From positions 384,187 to 448,186 of the forward strand of contig VXAI01000309.1 of NCBI GenBank assembly GCA_013399305.1: 64,000 nt of DNA. Reading direction: 5' to 3'. The DNA is from Rostratula benghalensis. Its lineage: Eukaryota > Chordata > Aves > Charadriiformes > Rostratulidae. Made by a program: the position numbers and the translations under genes. Below the pieces are notes generated by a model that saw nothing but the letters and a program-made list of their open reading frames with translations, was not told the DNA's origin and ran no database searches. The stretch's first letter is position 1. Every line of letters begins with the position of its first letter. Shown in pieces: positions 10,891 through 23,062 of this stretch.

Positions 10891-13800
10891 TTCTGCATTT
10901 GGAAGCGTACAGAGTTGAGATATTTCAATGAAATTATTTCATGTTTGTACTAGCTTTCCACACATAAAGACTAGAAGTAAATAAATTACTCATGTACCTG
11001 TAAGAAAAGGAAAGCAGCAAGTTTTTCAGCAAGTGTGAACTGGCAAAGCTTTTGTCTAGAGCATCTTATACCAACTCAAGATCTGATCCAAGCAGTGAAA
11101 TTAGAAATTATTTCAAACCTGTTTTTGTGAAACAAAAAAATAAAAAATTGTTCTCTAGTAGGAAAAAATGGTACCATGTCTGGACAGATTCCTAGCAACA
11201 TGTAGCTGTAAACCCTTCACCTGTTTCAAGCACGGAAGAAAAAAAAAGGACATTACTACTGGCATAAAAGGTTAAAAAGTAAGTCATGAATTCACAGAAC
11301 TCTGCAGAGGTTTATTGAGCCACTGAATTTATTGATGGTAACATTCTAAATTGGATAATAAATTGTCTTAGTGTTGTTGCTGATAGCCAGAGGAAAGTGG
11401 TAAATGGATACAGATGGAGCAGGACAGTGACAAGTGGATTGTCAGTGGGATCTGTGCTATGGTTTATATTGTTCATATGGTACTATGTATCACTAACCTT
11501 TAAAGCAATTGTTCATCAGCTTAGTGATTACCACACAGTTTGAACCCATTTTATTTTTCACTTCTCAGGAGGAGTAAAATCTGAAACCTGAACTGTTTAA
11601 TAACCCTTTTTTTATTTTATTTTCTGACACTCTGGAGCTACAAAAAGATTATGAAAATAAACTGTCAAGAGAATTGTTAGATTAAAAATTTGTAATTTAT
11701 GTGAAAATAATTAATAATTTCAAGACTATGTGATGATTGCAAAAGAACCTTTTCAATCTACCTTCTGAAATATAAAAATCACTGGAAAGCATGAAACGAA
11801 ATTTGGTATTTATACCACAACTCTCATCTGTTAGCGTTGATAGTGTTGAAATAAACTGGTACATTGGGTCAGTGTCTGTGATCCGTTATCTTCATCCAAA
11901 CTGATATGAAGGCAAAGCCAGTACAAGTCTACAGCCACCTGAACACTGTATTGCTTGAACAGAAGGCAGCATCTCTCTGTTCTCAATGTAAAACCTTTTC
12001 CATGCACTTGATCTAAGTAATTCAGGTTTGTTATGCATCAGTTCACTACTTGAATCAGATCCTCAGATGGTATTAAGTTGGTAGCTTCATGACTAGAACT
12101 TTGACAATTATACCTGACAAAAATCATCAGGAAGAGAGTTCTATCATCATCAAAGTAGAGTAAAAAAGGAGTAAAATGTTCAGGTTTCAGGACCCAGCCT
12201 TGGGAGAGTGTTACTAAGTACACTACGGTACTGGTACTAGTCCAGGAACTGCGCTAATGTAGGACTTACAGGAGGACACCTAGTAGTGAGCAGTTAGGAA
12301 GACAATAGGAAGCCCATCTATGACCAGAGGAGGCAGGACAGCTGTCTGAGGGAAAAAAGTACTGCAATAAAGCTTTTGGCATGCAATCATTGCACTGAAC
12401 TTATTTGGATGAACAGGGGAAATCTGAAAACTATGGGGTTGATGTCTAATAGGATCATTTAATCCATGTCTTTTAGAGCTGAAACTCCTGGAACAGCAGT
12501 CTGTTGCAAATGTGTGACTGATTTATGGAGTCTAGTCTACAGCAGTCTCTGCATTTGAATAAATGATCATTTGTTGCAAACTAGTACTATGTTGCTTTTA
12601 CTGTCTTGTACCTAATAACATAGCAGATAATTCTGTTTGATCAATTGTTTGTCTGATGCAACAACCACAACTATTAGAGAGGTGTCAAGAAAATATAAAA
12701 AAAAAATGCCAGCAAAAGACAGTGGATAGTTTAAACTTTCCCAACGATTAGAGATTCTTACACCAGGAGAAACAGCCAAAAAAATTAAGGAGACCAGATC
12801 AATAAAATTTACATTACTCTGTAGTTACCGGTGATTGAAGAAAGAAAATTCTTCCACTCCAGGATCTCTTTTCTTCTTTCTGTGCTTATGGAGTGGGGCT
12901 TAGTCTCTTCTCTAATTGTAGACATTCTCTCTTCTCTAAATGTATTACATTTAAGCCAGCCACATTCCTGCATTTTGTTTCTTCTCCCTGTATTCAAAAC
13001 AGTAGTGACAATGTATAAGGAGACTCACAGAGGCCTTGCTCTAGTCAAACACAGCTTTTATTGCTTTCATGATTATCGTTACCATAAAAACTACAATCCA
13101 TTCCAAGTATATAGTATGATCCTTTGCATTTCTTAAGAGGCCACCACAATCTTGTTCAACATCTGTCAGAGTTCAGTTCTTATGTCCAATAGGGAATCAT
13201 ATATTTGAAAGCTTTACATATTACAGGAAAATTCTAGATACATTTGTAAAATCCAGTCTTATTAGCCACTTAGAATGAAATTGTGTCCTTGCCTGTAAAC
13301 TAGTGCTAACTCTGCATCAGAAATTATCTGATGGTAAATACATTTTTAATGATTACAACCATCCCTTACAACAGATGTTTCCTGAACAGTTTTATACTTG
13401 TTTTACTGGTGCTAGATCTCTTAAATAATTTGGCAACAATTTGGTTGGTTTTAGAAGAGAATCATCCACCAGTGCCAATTTTGTATTGACATAAAACTTT
13501 AGTATACTTGGCCCTTAGTTTCTCCCATATGGAAGAGGAGTTGCCTCTCTTAAGGCTTTTATTGTTTCATTCATCCGTAATTTACGTGCAGATGGAAGAT
13601 TTATTCCTTTACTCACTCATTCTATATTAATAAATAGCTAACACTTGTACATCCTTAGAGTTGTATAGCCCTTAAGGGTTAATTTCAGAGGCAAAATATC
13701 TCAGCTCCCAAGCAATTCTGCGAGAAAGATAACTGCTGGGGATCATTTATGTGGTTATAAAAACAGATCACAGATGGATCATTTGCAGTTATTGCTACCG

Positions 13801-14764
13801 TGACTCTTACTTACAACAAAGTTGCAGGAATGAGAGTAGTTTCTGCTCTTGCATAATTATATAAATGCAGAAGAAAAATAACAAATAATGAGAAACACAG
13901 AAACATCCGCTTGATGATCGAGTCCCTGTTATGGAGTCTGCAAATTAATGTCTCTTAGCAGAAATGGTGACTGAACTATAAATTCTGATTAAAAATAAAA
14001 TATTTCTAGTTGTCAAAACTATGTCTGTAACTTTTTAAGACTAATACTGTTTAACAATGATTTCTGCAATCTAAAAGTGACAAAAATTTGTCATTGTGTT
14101 AGAGACAATTCTGAAAGCCATAAACTTAATCTCATCAATAACCAATTTTGTCATGAGAAAACTTGTAGAAATATTACAAAATATATCTACTTACAAATTC
14201 CATGCTACTTCCCATAGACTGTTGTTTTCTCTTAAGCCTCAGAGGAAAAAAATAACAATTCATATTTTGTCAGTGGTAAATATAACAACACACTAAAAAG
14301 ACACACGAGCACCAGACTAAAGAATTTGTATTTAAATTTGAAGATAAAATGAAAAAAAAAAATTAAAAAGAAAGAGGTTTCTTACAACTGTATAAGCTTT
14401 TTACATTTTCAAGTTAGATAATCTTTCTTTTCAAACTGAAGGGCTGATAAAATCCAGAATCCCGTAGACTTTAGAGTTTCCAATAGACTGTTTAAGTCTA
14501 CATTACTACAAAATGTACAACTTGGTATTGTTTTCTTTTGTCAGCACCTCAAAACTATTAATTTCTTTCTCTTCTTTTCTTTCTGGAGTTTCCCCATGAT
14601 GTTTTTTTGAAGGCAGGAGAGAAGGGAGTTGGCTCCTTTATCCGTCTGGACAAGCATCTGAAAATTATTTAAACAAAAGGAGATGAAAAATACTGCATGT
14701 TAACCATTTTCATACAACTGGGGAAAGCAGAATATCTGTTTAAAATAATAATTGAAAATCATTA
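10891..14764. other. Non-coding unique sequence
   Basis: No exon or recognisable transposon is seen. The plus-strand ORF at 12831-13136 (101 codons) and its antisense partner show no motif. A candidate conserved regulatory stretch at 13735-13975 is listed separately. Confidence 0.5.
13735..13975. promoter_or_regulatory. Candidate conserved non-coding element
   Basis: This repeat-free stretch is less AT-skewed than its surroundings. It holds several plausible factor-site words (TTATGTGGTTATAAA, a TAATTATATAAAT homeodomain-like site, GCAAATTAATG). No coding frame persists. The call is from sequence texture alone and is only a suggestion. Confidence 0.2.
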
Positions 14765-15235
14765 TAGCTTAGAGCTGTAGAGTTAGAAGGAACTTCAACA
14801 GATCACCTAAAATATTGGCTGAAACTGACATGGAATCAAGTGCACAAGGTCCAGACCTGGCAGTTGTTTGCCTAATCTTCTCTTTAAAGGCTAGAGAGAA
14901 AAAGATTCCTTAATCTAATCTACAAGTGCAGCCTGTTCCAAGGATTTACCACAACAACTGCTTTTTGTAAGTTTGTGGGGTTTTTATTAAAAAACCTAAG
15001 GGAAATGTCCTTTGGTGTAAGCCTGGTTCTTCTTATTCTTCTACAAGCAAAGTTAATGTATATTTTCATTAGCATGTCAGAATATAGTAATGTCCTTCTT
15101 TAGTCCTGGTTGGTTTTTGTTTTTTTGTGGGTTTTTTTTTTCACTTATAAAACCCAGTTCTTTCAACTTTCCCCTGTAAGTCATATTTTCAAAGTCTCTG
15201 ACTATTTTTCTCTTTCCTCTGGTTTGATGTTCTCA
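14765..15235 (-). mobile_element. Ancient CR1-type LINE remnant, minus strand
   Basis: The plus strand starts with AGAGCTGTAGAGTTAGAAGGAAC, the typical 3' end of old reptile/bird CR1 elements. It continues with an eroded 'GTTTGCCTAATCTTCTCTTTAAAGG' block, a 'TTCCAAGGATTTACCACAAC' block, and 'AAACCCAGTTCTTTCAACTTTCCCCTGTAAGTCATATTTTC' split over 15150-15191. A T/G-rich expansion at about 15110-15145 interrupts it. Divergence is clearly higher than in the other CR1 copies here, so this insertion probably predates most of them. Confidence 0.65.
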
Positions 15236-18200
15236 GGTTCATCATAAAAGGTATTTCTAGCTAGACAGAGTACAGAAAGCCAAAATCTCACAAAAGTTAA
15301 TTCTCTGAAGTTCAGCTTCACTTACTGATTTTTTCCTTTTTTTTTAAATAAGGCTTTTGTACTATTTTACTGAATTTCTTGTCAATTTTAGATTATTTCC
15401 TCATATTACAAAGATCTTATCCTATGTGTTTGGGATCACAGTTATATACTCCATATACTCCATAAAGAAAACAATTAATAAAATGATTATTTTCATTACT
15501 TCTTGAACAAATATTTTCTTCCTACTTGAAAGTTCGTGACATGATCATTTCCACAGTAACCAGTTTTGATGTCAGAAACAAAATTATGGCCTCATAGAGG
15601 TACAGCTGGAATAAATGAGCTCTTAGGAGCCAGATTTTATGCATATGTACATAGTTAGGCAGTGAAGTGTCAGGGATAAATATAGCATTTATACAATATA
15701 TAAACAGCAGCCAATAACTTTTAGTCGTACAGAATTCCTGCCTGAGCAACAGCAGCATAATTAGCCCATACAGTTGAAAAGTCTGTTTCAGAAAGACTTT
15801 TTAAAATAAAACTTCTTATTTATGTGTTAAAACTCATAGTAATTAGGAGTTGTAAAAATTGCCATATGGGATTAAAAGCAAAAACATTAAATTAACACTA
15901 ACGTACAAGTACTGACATTTCACTAAAATTTTATCTCAAGGTGAGGAAGACACATGCTAATCTTTTGGCACAACATTTAGCTCTAGAATTCAGAAAGCAG
16001 CAGTATGTCCAGTCAAAGAAAGTAAACCCTCATGAGCAAAGGTGGGAGAAGTTTTCCTTACATAATTCCAGAAACATTAACATGATGCACAGAGCCAAAG
16101 CAGTTAACACCAACCATAAATATTCCAGTGAAACCTGTTCTACAGAAAAATACAGATTTAAATATTGTATATGTAAACTAGAAGCAAAAAGGAAGAAAGG
16201 CTATGCAGCTCCTGGAACTGAAGCTATACCCGTGAGCAGATGTTGGATCATGCTGCCCAGATCTCCAGCACACCATCTGCTTGGGAAAGCTGGCTTCCTG
16301 AGAAGTCAGACAACCAGGAATCAGCACTCCAATGTCAAAAACACAAACAAAGCCGAAACAAACACAAAACTTACAACAAAACAAAACAAAAACCCAAATA
16401 ATTACAAAACCAGTGCTACAGTCTGAGATACTTATTTCCTACTAAAAAGGTAATATTTCTATAGAAAGGTGAATTTCTATTTTAGACACAACTAATAAGG
16501 CCCACTAGCATTTAGCAGATCTGCACTGTACGTTGCCTTGTGGTATATCCAATCATAAGTCATGAACTTTTTCTATAAGCTTTGTTGTTCCCTTGACTCC
16601 TCTCAGGCACAGCTACCCTTATGAAGTAAAAACATCCATGTTTTATAATTCTCTCAGAGGTCTAATGCAGAAAGGAAATATTGGAAAGCAAGGTAGCTTT
16701 ATGGATATATCAAAACACCTGGTTAAATGTTGCTCTGGTTTGCTGACTGTGTAGCCTTGATCTCAGGTTTGCAGACACTTTTTTATCTGTGGTTTTAATT
16801 AAAGTCCAATTTTACCTACACACTACTCTTACAGGATCTTAGGAGGTCATTTGGCATTCCCCAGGAACTCCCCTGACTTTTATGGTTGTTATAATCTGCA
16901 CTTCTCTGATGAACAGAGTATTACCTATAAAAATTAAGAAAGAAATTATTCCTGATAATCTTCAATTTCCTGTAACAGTATCTCTTTCATGACTAAAGAC
17001 TCATTATCCTTCATAATTTTATTATTAATTCTTATTCAACACTTCAAACTTTGTGGTATAATTGCTTTTATCATTGTGACCATTTATTAAACCTCTCAAT
17101 GCATGTGACAAATGATATATTTGCTAACTGAGAGCTATTTTAATGAAGTTCCATGGAGCTGACACTTAGCAGGGCTTTGAATGTTCTCACAGTTCTTTGT
17201 TTAATCTTTTTTCTGTGCTTGCTTCTTCTGGCCTATCTTTAAAGTTTTAATAAATAGACTTAGGCTCATCTGTTACCATGGATTTTCCTTCCTTGCTGAA
17301 TAAAAACAAGTCTTGACAATTCTCTAAAGGGGCTTCTCTTTCCTTGTCTGCATGTCCTTTTGGAACTATGACAAAGTAAATAAATTTTCTGGGATCAACC
17401 AGTGTGATTTTATACAACCTCTTGTTATTAAGAACCTTATTTCCTGACAAAATAAACAGAATTCTGTGTTGTTTTGTTGTTTTCCTTTCTTGCTCTTTAA
17501 CTAACTTTTTACTATAAATATGTCACAGATATGAAGCATATGATGAACCTTAAACTTTGTACAACCAGCTGCTTATAAAAATAATTCTTATGCATGAGTT
17601 CTCCAGAAACCTTTGACATGTTTAAAGTTTTGTCTTTAAATCAGCAACGGAAGTAAGTCACTAACATGTCAAAATGTAGTGACTATGGTTATGAAGTGGA
17701 GAAATTCTGGAAGCTGGTAAAATCTCACTGGAAAATACAGTAAATATCAGTCCATTAAATACGTATAATAAGTTTTTCCCTTTACGCATGTAAGCAGTTC
17801 TATGGAAATGAAAAAGGTTGCTTACCAATGTCATGACTTAACCTGTTTTGTGGTATATATGGTCAAGAATATTATTTACTTTATTTTCTTTGAAATTTTC
17901 ACAATAATATCCATAAAGAATTATCTTTTTAAGGACTTTTAGTGTTAGGAACAGAATTCCATTATCCTCAAATAGATATTTACAAATTCAAAATCCATAT
18001 CCTAATTATTTAATTAAAGTTAGTACTGTATATGAAATCACATAATAAGAACATGTAATTAAGTAAAATTTATGATTTGTAGTTAACTAATAGAATGTGC
18101 AGTAAGTTACATGAAATATGAAAGCTGATTAACTGTGTATTGGACTGCCATTGTGGATCAGCTTTAAAATGATGCTTGGCTACTTCAGAAATATTTTTGT

Positions 18201-18996
18201 CAAACTGTCAAGTTACTGGCTTCTTGGATTATTTATTTTTGAGATCTCAGCTATTTTCCTTAGATATTTTCAAACCAGGGAAGAGCTTCTTCTCATGTTT
18301 TTTAGGTGTAGATCAGAACAAGTCAGGCAACTAACCGTTTAGGTTACCCATAAGGTAATAAACTCCTAAGTAGGAGAAAGTTTACTAAATCCTGTTGAGC
18401 AAATACTTTAACTATTACACCAAACATCCATCTAACAAAGCTATCATTTTACACTTCCAGGTTAGTCCACATACAGTTTTCTTTGCCAAAATTGTAATTG
18501 AAATTGAAAATTTTACTGCTAGTTGATATTCCATCAAGCACTAATCCCTTATATATTTCTTAATCTTAGAGAAAATATGACAACACTATTTCTATTTCTT
18601 TTCACTTTTTCTATTGACAATATTTCTTCACTATTCACATCAATAACAGTAAACTACTGTATCATTATATGCCCTGACGCAAGAAAACATCCAAGAAAGA
18701 GTATTTCAGGGAATTCTTCTAGCGGATTCTTCCTATACCTCAAAATAAGCCAAAGTTAATAAGAAACAAAAGTTCAAGTTTAACAAAAGTTAAAAAAAAC
18801 TATACTTGTTGACATGATAGAAAACTTTATTCCCAAATATATATTTCCAAAATATAATTTAATCTCCACATCTTGTATTTTACCATATTTCTAATCTTGT
18901 TTTAATCAGTTTATTTTCTGCTGGTCTTATAATGCATTTCTTAGAATTTAAGCGTTCTGAATATTCAGAAATGAGGAAAAAATATAGGAAGCTACA
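15236..18996. other. Non-coding AT-rich sequence
   Basis: No gene is identified. The longest ORF (15941-16426, plus, 161 codons) is rich in Asn, Lys and Thr, and ends in an A/C-rich simple stretch at 16341-16396. It has no recognisable domain or signal peptide, and I treat it as chance. Poly-T and AT-rich stretches are frequent. Confidence 0.5.
16341..16396. repeat. A/C-rich simple sequence
   Basis: A run of AAACA/CAAAA-type words (for example AACAAAACAAAACAAAAACCC). It is low complexity and forms the end of the chance ORF in this area. Confidence 0.75.
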
Positions 18997-19550
18997 TTCA
19001 TAGAATCGTAGAATGGTTAGATTTGGAAGATACCTTAAAGATCATCTAGTTCCAGTCCCCCTGCAGGGGGCAGAGTAGGGACACCACCCACTAGACCAGA
19101 TTGCCCAAAGCCCCGTCCAGTCTGGACTTGAACACTTTCAGGGATGGGACATCCACAGCTTCCCTGGGTAACCTGTTCCAGTGTCTCACCATACTCACAG
19201 TAAAGAATTTCTTTCTGGTGTCTAATCTAAATCTCCCTTTAAATTAAAAACATTTACCACTTGTCCTGTCACTATACTCTCTGACAAACCATCTCTCCCC
19301 ATCTCTCCTGTAGGCCCTCTTCAGGTACTTGAAGACTGTCATAAGGTGTCTCCAGAGCCTTCTCTTCTTCAGGCTGAACAACTCCAACTCTCCCATCCTG
19401 TCTTCATAAGAGAGGTACTCCAGCCCTCTGATCATATTTGTGGCCCTCCACTGGACCTGTTCCAACAGGTCCATGTCCTCCCTCTGGTGAGGACTCCAAA
19501 GCTGGACATGATACTCCAGGTGAGGTTTCACAAGAGCAGAGTAGAGGGGA
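18997..19550 (-). mobile_element. CR1 LINE, minus strand, with intact 3' end
   Basis: The plus strand begins with the 3'-terminal repeat TCATAGAATCGTAGAATGG and the block 'ACCTTAAAGATCATCTAGTTCCAG'. It then follows CR1 continuously through 'TCCACAGCTTCCCTGGGTAACCTGTTCCAGTG' to 'AGCTGGACATGATACTCCAGGTG', which is about 550 bp of the 3' end. The minus-strand ORF 19244-19531 (MKPHLEYHVQLWSPHQREDM...) is the decayed C-terminal end of ORF2. The copy is 5'-truncated and carries no catalytic reverse-transcriptase motif. Confidence 0.93.
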
Positions 19551-21134
19551 CTTGGACTACTGAATCTGAAAAGAATTCATATGAAAAGAGAAATAAGAAA
19601 ACAACAGTGACAGCTAACTTTAAGTTCATTTTTATTCCTATGATAACTGATCAATAAGGAACTGTGTGAATTACTAATGCAAAGAGTTCTCTGTAGAAAG
19701 CTTTTTTCCAGATTTTCTATGTTAAATTACTGAAGTTTTCTTTCTAACTATTAACATTTAAATGTTAGAGAATACAGTTACTTTATGGCATTTAATCTTA
19801 ACTGACATATTTATTTGTCCTTAAGAGGCTTATATAAAATTATTCAGGGATCGGTCATTTTTTTGTCCATTTGCAATTACCTCCTTTTAACTGTAACTTA
19901 GTCACAGTTTTTACTTGCATTATTGATTTAGAAGTACCATATGAATCAGTCCAGACTGTGATAGTTTTAACTGACGTAATGTACAACAATCACTGTTGTT
20001 CTTATACATAAAATAGAAAGTAAACTTAGCCTTGATCTCAGCTTTGAAACACAGAAAACACTGTTGTATATACTAGATACCATGGTGGTATTGTCCAAAC
20101 CCAATGACCTAAAGAAAAGCAACTATGTAAGCCAAAGAGAAGGAGAAGGTTTAGAAGTGAGAAGGAGGTGGGTGAGGTGGGAGAAAGAAAGGAAATTTTA
20201 AAAAGGGAAGAAAAAGAAAGAGAAGAAAGAAAGAAAAGAAAACCACTAAAAACAAGCACACAAAGAAACAAACAAACCGTCCTTGCCATGTTATGGAAAA
20301 TATAATATTTATTTTTTACCTGTCAGTAAAAGTTCAGTTTAAGATATGTTCCAGCTATGCAAAATGGAAACTGTACTCTAATCCCACATTTTTTAAATTT
20401 GCAAACTTATAGTTATAGTAGCAAGGTTTTAATAGAAATATTGTTTTCTGTCCTGATCTTGAGCAAGTCTTCTGTTAATGTTGCTCTATTGTTCTATAGC
20501 CTACTGGTCATCCAAAAAAACCTTATTTTGTGGTGTTAAAGAAAGTCTATATCCATTTAGTTTTAGTAAGCTATTTTTTTCCTAGGAGAACACATCAGAC
20601 TAACAGATTATGCCTAAGTAATGAGTTTTTAAACCTTGAAAACATTTAGTTAAACTTAGTTAAACTTCCCACTAAGAAGTTTCATGATCATTGCAATGCA
20701 CATTCTCCTCACAGACTATAGCAATATCAAGGAGAAGAGACTGCCAGCCACAATTCAGACAATTTTTTTCAGTTCAGGAACAACTACACAGAGGGACCTT
20801 CTGAATCCATTACCTAAAACTGAGAACATGTAATCTACCCTCCAGGTTTAAACTGTTTCACAATTCCTTCCAAACCTCAAAGAGGACTTTGCCAAGACCA
20901 CATTAAAACATTGTATTTCTACATCAAAAATTTAAAATTCTTCCACTTAACATATCTTTCAAGCACCTTACTTGCTGTTTTCACGCATTAGTGTCTTCCA
21001 TATTTACCATAAGTGAGATTTTATGGAAGTGCAGTTCATATCCATTGTTTCACTTTTCTACACACACACACAAAAAAAAGTAATGCTGAATTAATGGCCA
21101 ATGGCCCATTTATTTATTTTTTTCTGTCTGCTAC
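19551..21134. other. Non-coding sequence with a polypurine tract
   Basis: No gene is recognised. A long purine-rich block lies at 20134-20242. The minus-strand ORF 20038-20289 is only the pyrimidine (Ser/Phe/Leu) translation of that tract. Confidence 0.55.
20134..20242. repeat. Polypurine (GA-rich) tract
   Basis: Almost entirely A and G over about 110 bp, including an uninterrupted 42-43-base purine run at 20200-20242 made of AAAG/AAGAG words. Such tracts can form triplex (H-DNA) structures. Whether this one does is not known. Confidence 0.85.
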
Positions 21135-21396
21135 AGAATCACATAACCAAAGAAAGGCATGGGGTTGGAAGGGAACTCTGGAGATCTTCTAGTCCAACCC
21201 CCTTGCCAAAACAGGCCCTCCTAGAGCAAGTTGCACAGGAATGTGTCCAGGCACGTTTTGAATGTCTCCAGAGATGGAGATTCTAAAACCTCTCTGGGCA
21301 GCCTGTTCCAGAGCTCTGCCACCCTCCAAGTGAGGAAGTTCCTCTTCATGTTTACATGGAACTTCCTATGTACATGTTTGTGCCCATTTCCTCTTG
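21135..21396 (-). mobile_element. CR1 LINE 3' end, minus strand (first part of a mosaic)
   Basis: The plus strand reads 'CAGAATCACATAACC', 'GGCATGGGGTTGGAAGGGAAC', 'CTGGAGATCTTCTAGTCCAACC' and then the CR1 3' UTR and end of ORF2 down to 'TGTGCCCATTTCCTCTTGTCGTG'. Homology to CR1 stops there and is replaced by a 60-bp foreign segment. Confidence 0.9.
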
Positions 21397-21456
21397 TCGT
21401 GTTAGTGAAGGTTTGGGTTATCTAAACACTGCAAAACACAGAATTAATCCTAAATA
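21397..21456. repeat. 60-bp non-CR1 segment, copy also at 31794-31853
   Basis: Matches 31794-31853 at 59 of 60 positions (single t/c difference), same orientation. It is not part of CR1 as I know it, yet it sits between the CR1 3' end (21135-21396) and CR1 internal ORF2 sequence (from about 21470). The other copy lies in sequence with no visible CR1, so the source is more likely at 31.8 kb. Confidence 0.93.
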
Positions 21457-21469
21457 ATATTTTATATTG

Positions 21470-21871
21470 AACGAGACCCTTTGGGGACCCCACTTGTTAG
21501 AGACCTCCAACTGGATTCTGAGCCACTGATCACAATCCTCTGAGCTCTGACTTTCAGCCAGTTTTCAATCTACTTCAGTCTCCATTCATCTAATCCATAC
21601 TTTCTGAGTGTACTTCTGACAATGCTGTAGGAGACTGTTTCAAAAGACTTGCTGAAATTAAGGTATACAACATCTACCACCCTCCACTCAGTTATCTATC
21701 CAGTCATGCCATCTTAGAAGAGTATCACAGTAGTCAGACATGATTTCCCCTTGGTGAATCTGCGCTGATTACTTCTGATAGCTTTCTTTTCCTTCAGATT
21801 CTTTGAGATGATGCCCAGAAGGAATTGTTCCATTGTCTTTCCAGGGACGGAGGTAAGGCTGACTGGTTTAG
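21470..21871 (-). mobile_element. CR1 LINE internal ORF2 segment, minus strand
   Basis: This is the reverse complement of the CR1 reverse-transcriptase region: 'GGGGACCCCACTTGTTAGAGACC', 'TCAATCTACTTCAG', 'GAGACTGTTTCAAAAGACTTGCTGAAATTAAGGTATACAACATC' and 'TGGTGAATCTGCGCTGATTA'. It ends with 'CCAGGGACGGAGGTAAGGCTGACTGGTTT'. These correspond to the SGVPQGSVLG-to-YLDFSKAFD portion of ORF2. It is cut by the 3' end of another CR1 at 21872. Confidence 0.85.
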
Positions 21872-23062
21872 AATCATAGAATCATTCAGGTTGGAAGAGA
21901 CCCTTGGGATCATCGACTCCAAGCATCAGCCCTACTCTACAAATTCCTCCCATACACCAAATCTCCCAACACCACTTCTAAACAAGTCTTAAATACAATC
22001 AGGGATGGGAACTGGACCACCTCTCTGGGCAGCCTATTTCGGTGTCTGACTACCCTTTCTGTGAAAAATTCTTTCCCAATGTTCAGCCTAAACCTACCCT
22101 GTTACAGCTTGAAGCCATTCCCTCTTGTTCTATCACTAATCACCTGTGAGAAGAGAACAACACCAACCTTTCTATGATGCCCTTTCATATAGTTGTAGAG
22201 AGTGATGAGGTCTCCCCTCAGCCTCCTCTTCCTCAAACTAAAAAGTCCCAGCTCCTTCAATTGCTCTTCATAAGATTGATTCTCCTGGCCCATCGCCAGC
22301 TTTTATTGCCCTCCTCTGCACTCACTCCAGCACCTTGACATCTCTCTTGTGTTGAGGTGCCCAAAACTGAACACAATACTCAAGGTGTGGCCTCACCAGT
22401 GCTGAGTACAGGGGGACAATCACCTACCTACTTCTGCTGGTCACACTACTTTTTATACAAGCCAGGACGCCATTGGCCTTCTTGACCACCTGGGCACGCT
22501 TCTGGCTCATGTTCAGCTGCTTGTCAATTAAAAACCCCAGGTCCTTTTCTGCCAGGGAGCTCTCCAGCCACACTTCCCCAAGCCTGTAGCGATGCATGGG
22601 GTTGTTGTGGCCCAAGTGCAGGACCTGGCACTTGGCCTTGTTGAAGCTCATCCTGTTGACATTGGCCCATCCATCCAATCTATCCAAGTCCCTCTGTAAA
22701 GCTTCCCTGCCCTCCTACGGATCAATACTCCCACCTAGCTTACTGTCATCTGCAAACTTACTGATGGTACACTCTATGTCCTTGTTGAGATCATCAATAA
22801 AAATATCAAACAGAAATGGTCCCGGTACCAAGCCCTGAGGAACACCATCTGTGACCAGCCACCAGTTGGAGTTAATGCTGTTGAGCACTACTCTTTGGGA
22901 TGGTCCATCCAGCCAGTGCTTGATTCAGCAGATCACATGCTCATCCAGGCCACAAGCAGTCAACTTTTCCATGAGAATTTTGTGGGGGACTGTGTCAAAT
23001 ACTTTTCAGAAGTCCAGGTATACAATATCCACAGCCTTCCCCTCATCCAATAATTGTGTGAT
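21872..23062 (-). mobile_element. CR1 LINE, minus strand, ~1.2 kb with intact 3' end
   Basis: The 3' end begins at GAATCATAGAATCATTCAGG. The element continues collinearly for about 1.2 kb: 'TTGGAAGAGACCCTTGGGATCATCGA', 'AGAGAGTGATGAGGTCTCCCCTCAGCC', 'TGTTGTGGCCCAAGTGCAGGACC', then 'GAGGAACACCATCTGTGACC' and 'CACAGCCTTCCCCTCATCC'. The minus-strand ORF 22424-22687 ([26 protein letters not shown]...) is a well-preserved CR1 ORF2 segment. The clean junction with the previous CR1 piece suggests insertion into it. The 5' end is truncated near 23062. Confidence 0.93.

Noticed and set aside
10496..10953. Overlapping plus-strand ORFs of 78-116 codons
   Set aside because: Antisense shadows of a minus-strand CR1 ORF2.
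15941..16426. Longest plus-strand ORF (161 codons)
   Set aside because: Low-complexity Asn/Lys/Thr-rich end, no domain, no signal, and embedded in an A/C-rich simple stretch. The length is possible by chance in AT-rich DNA.
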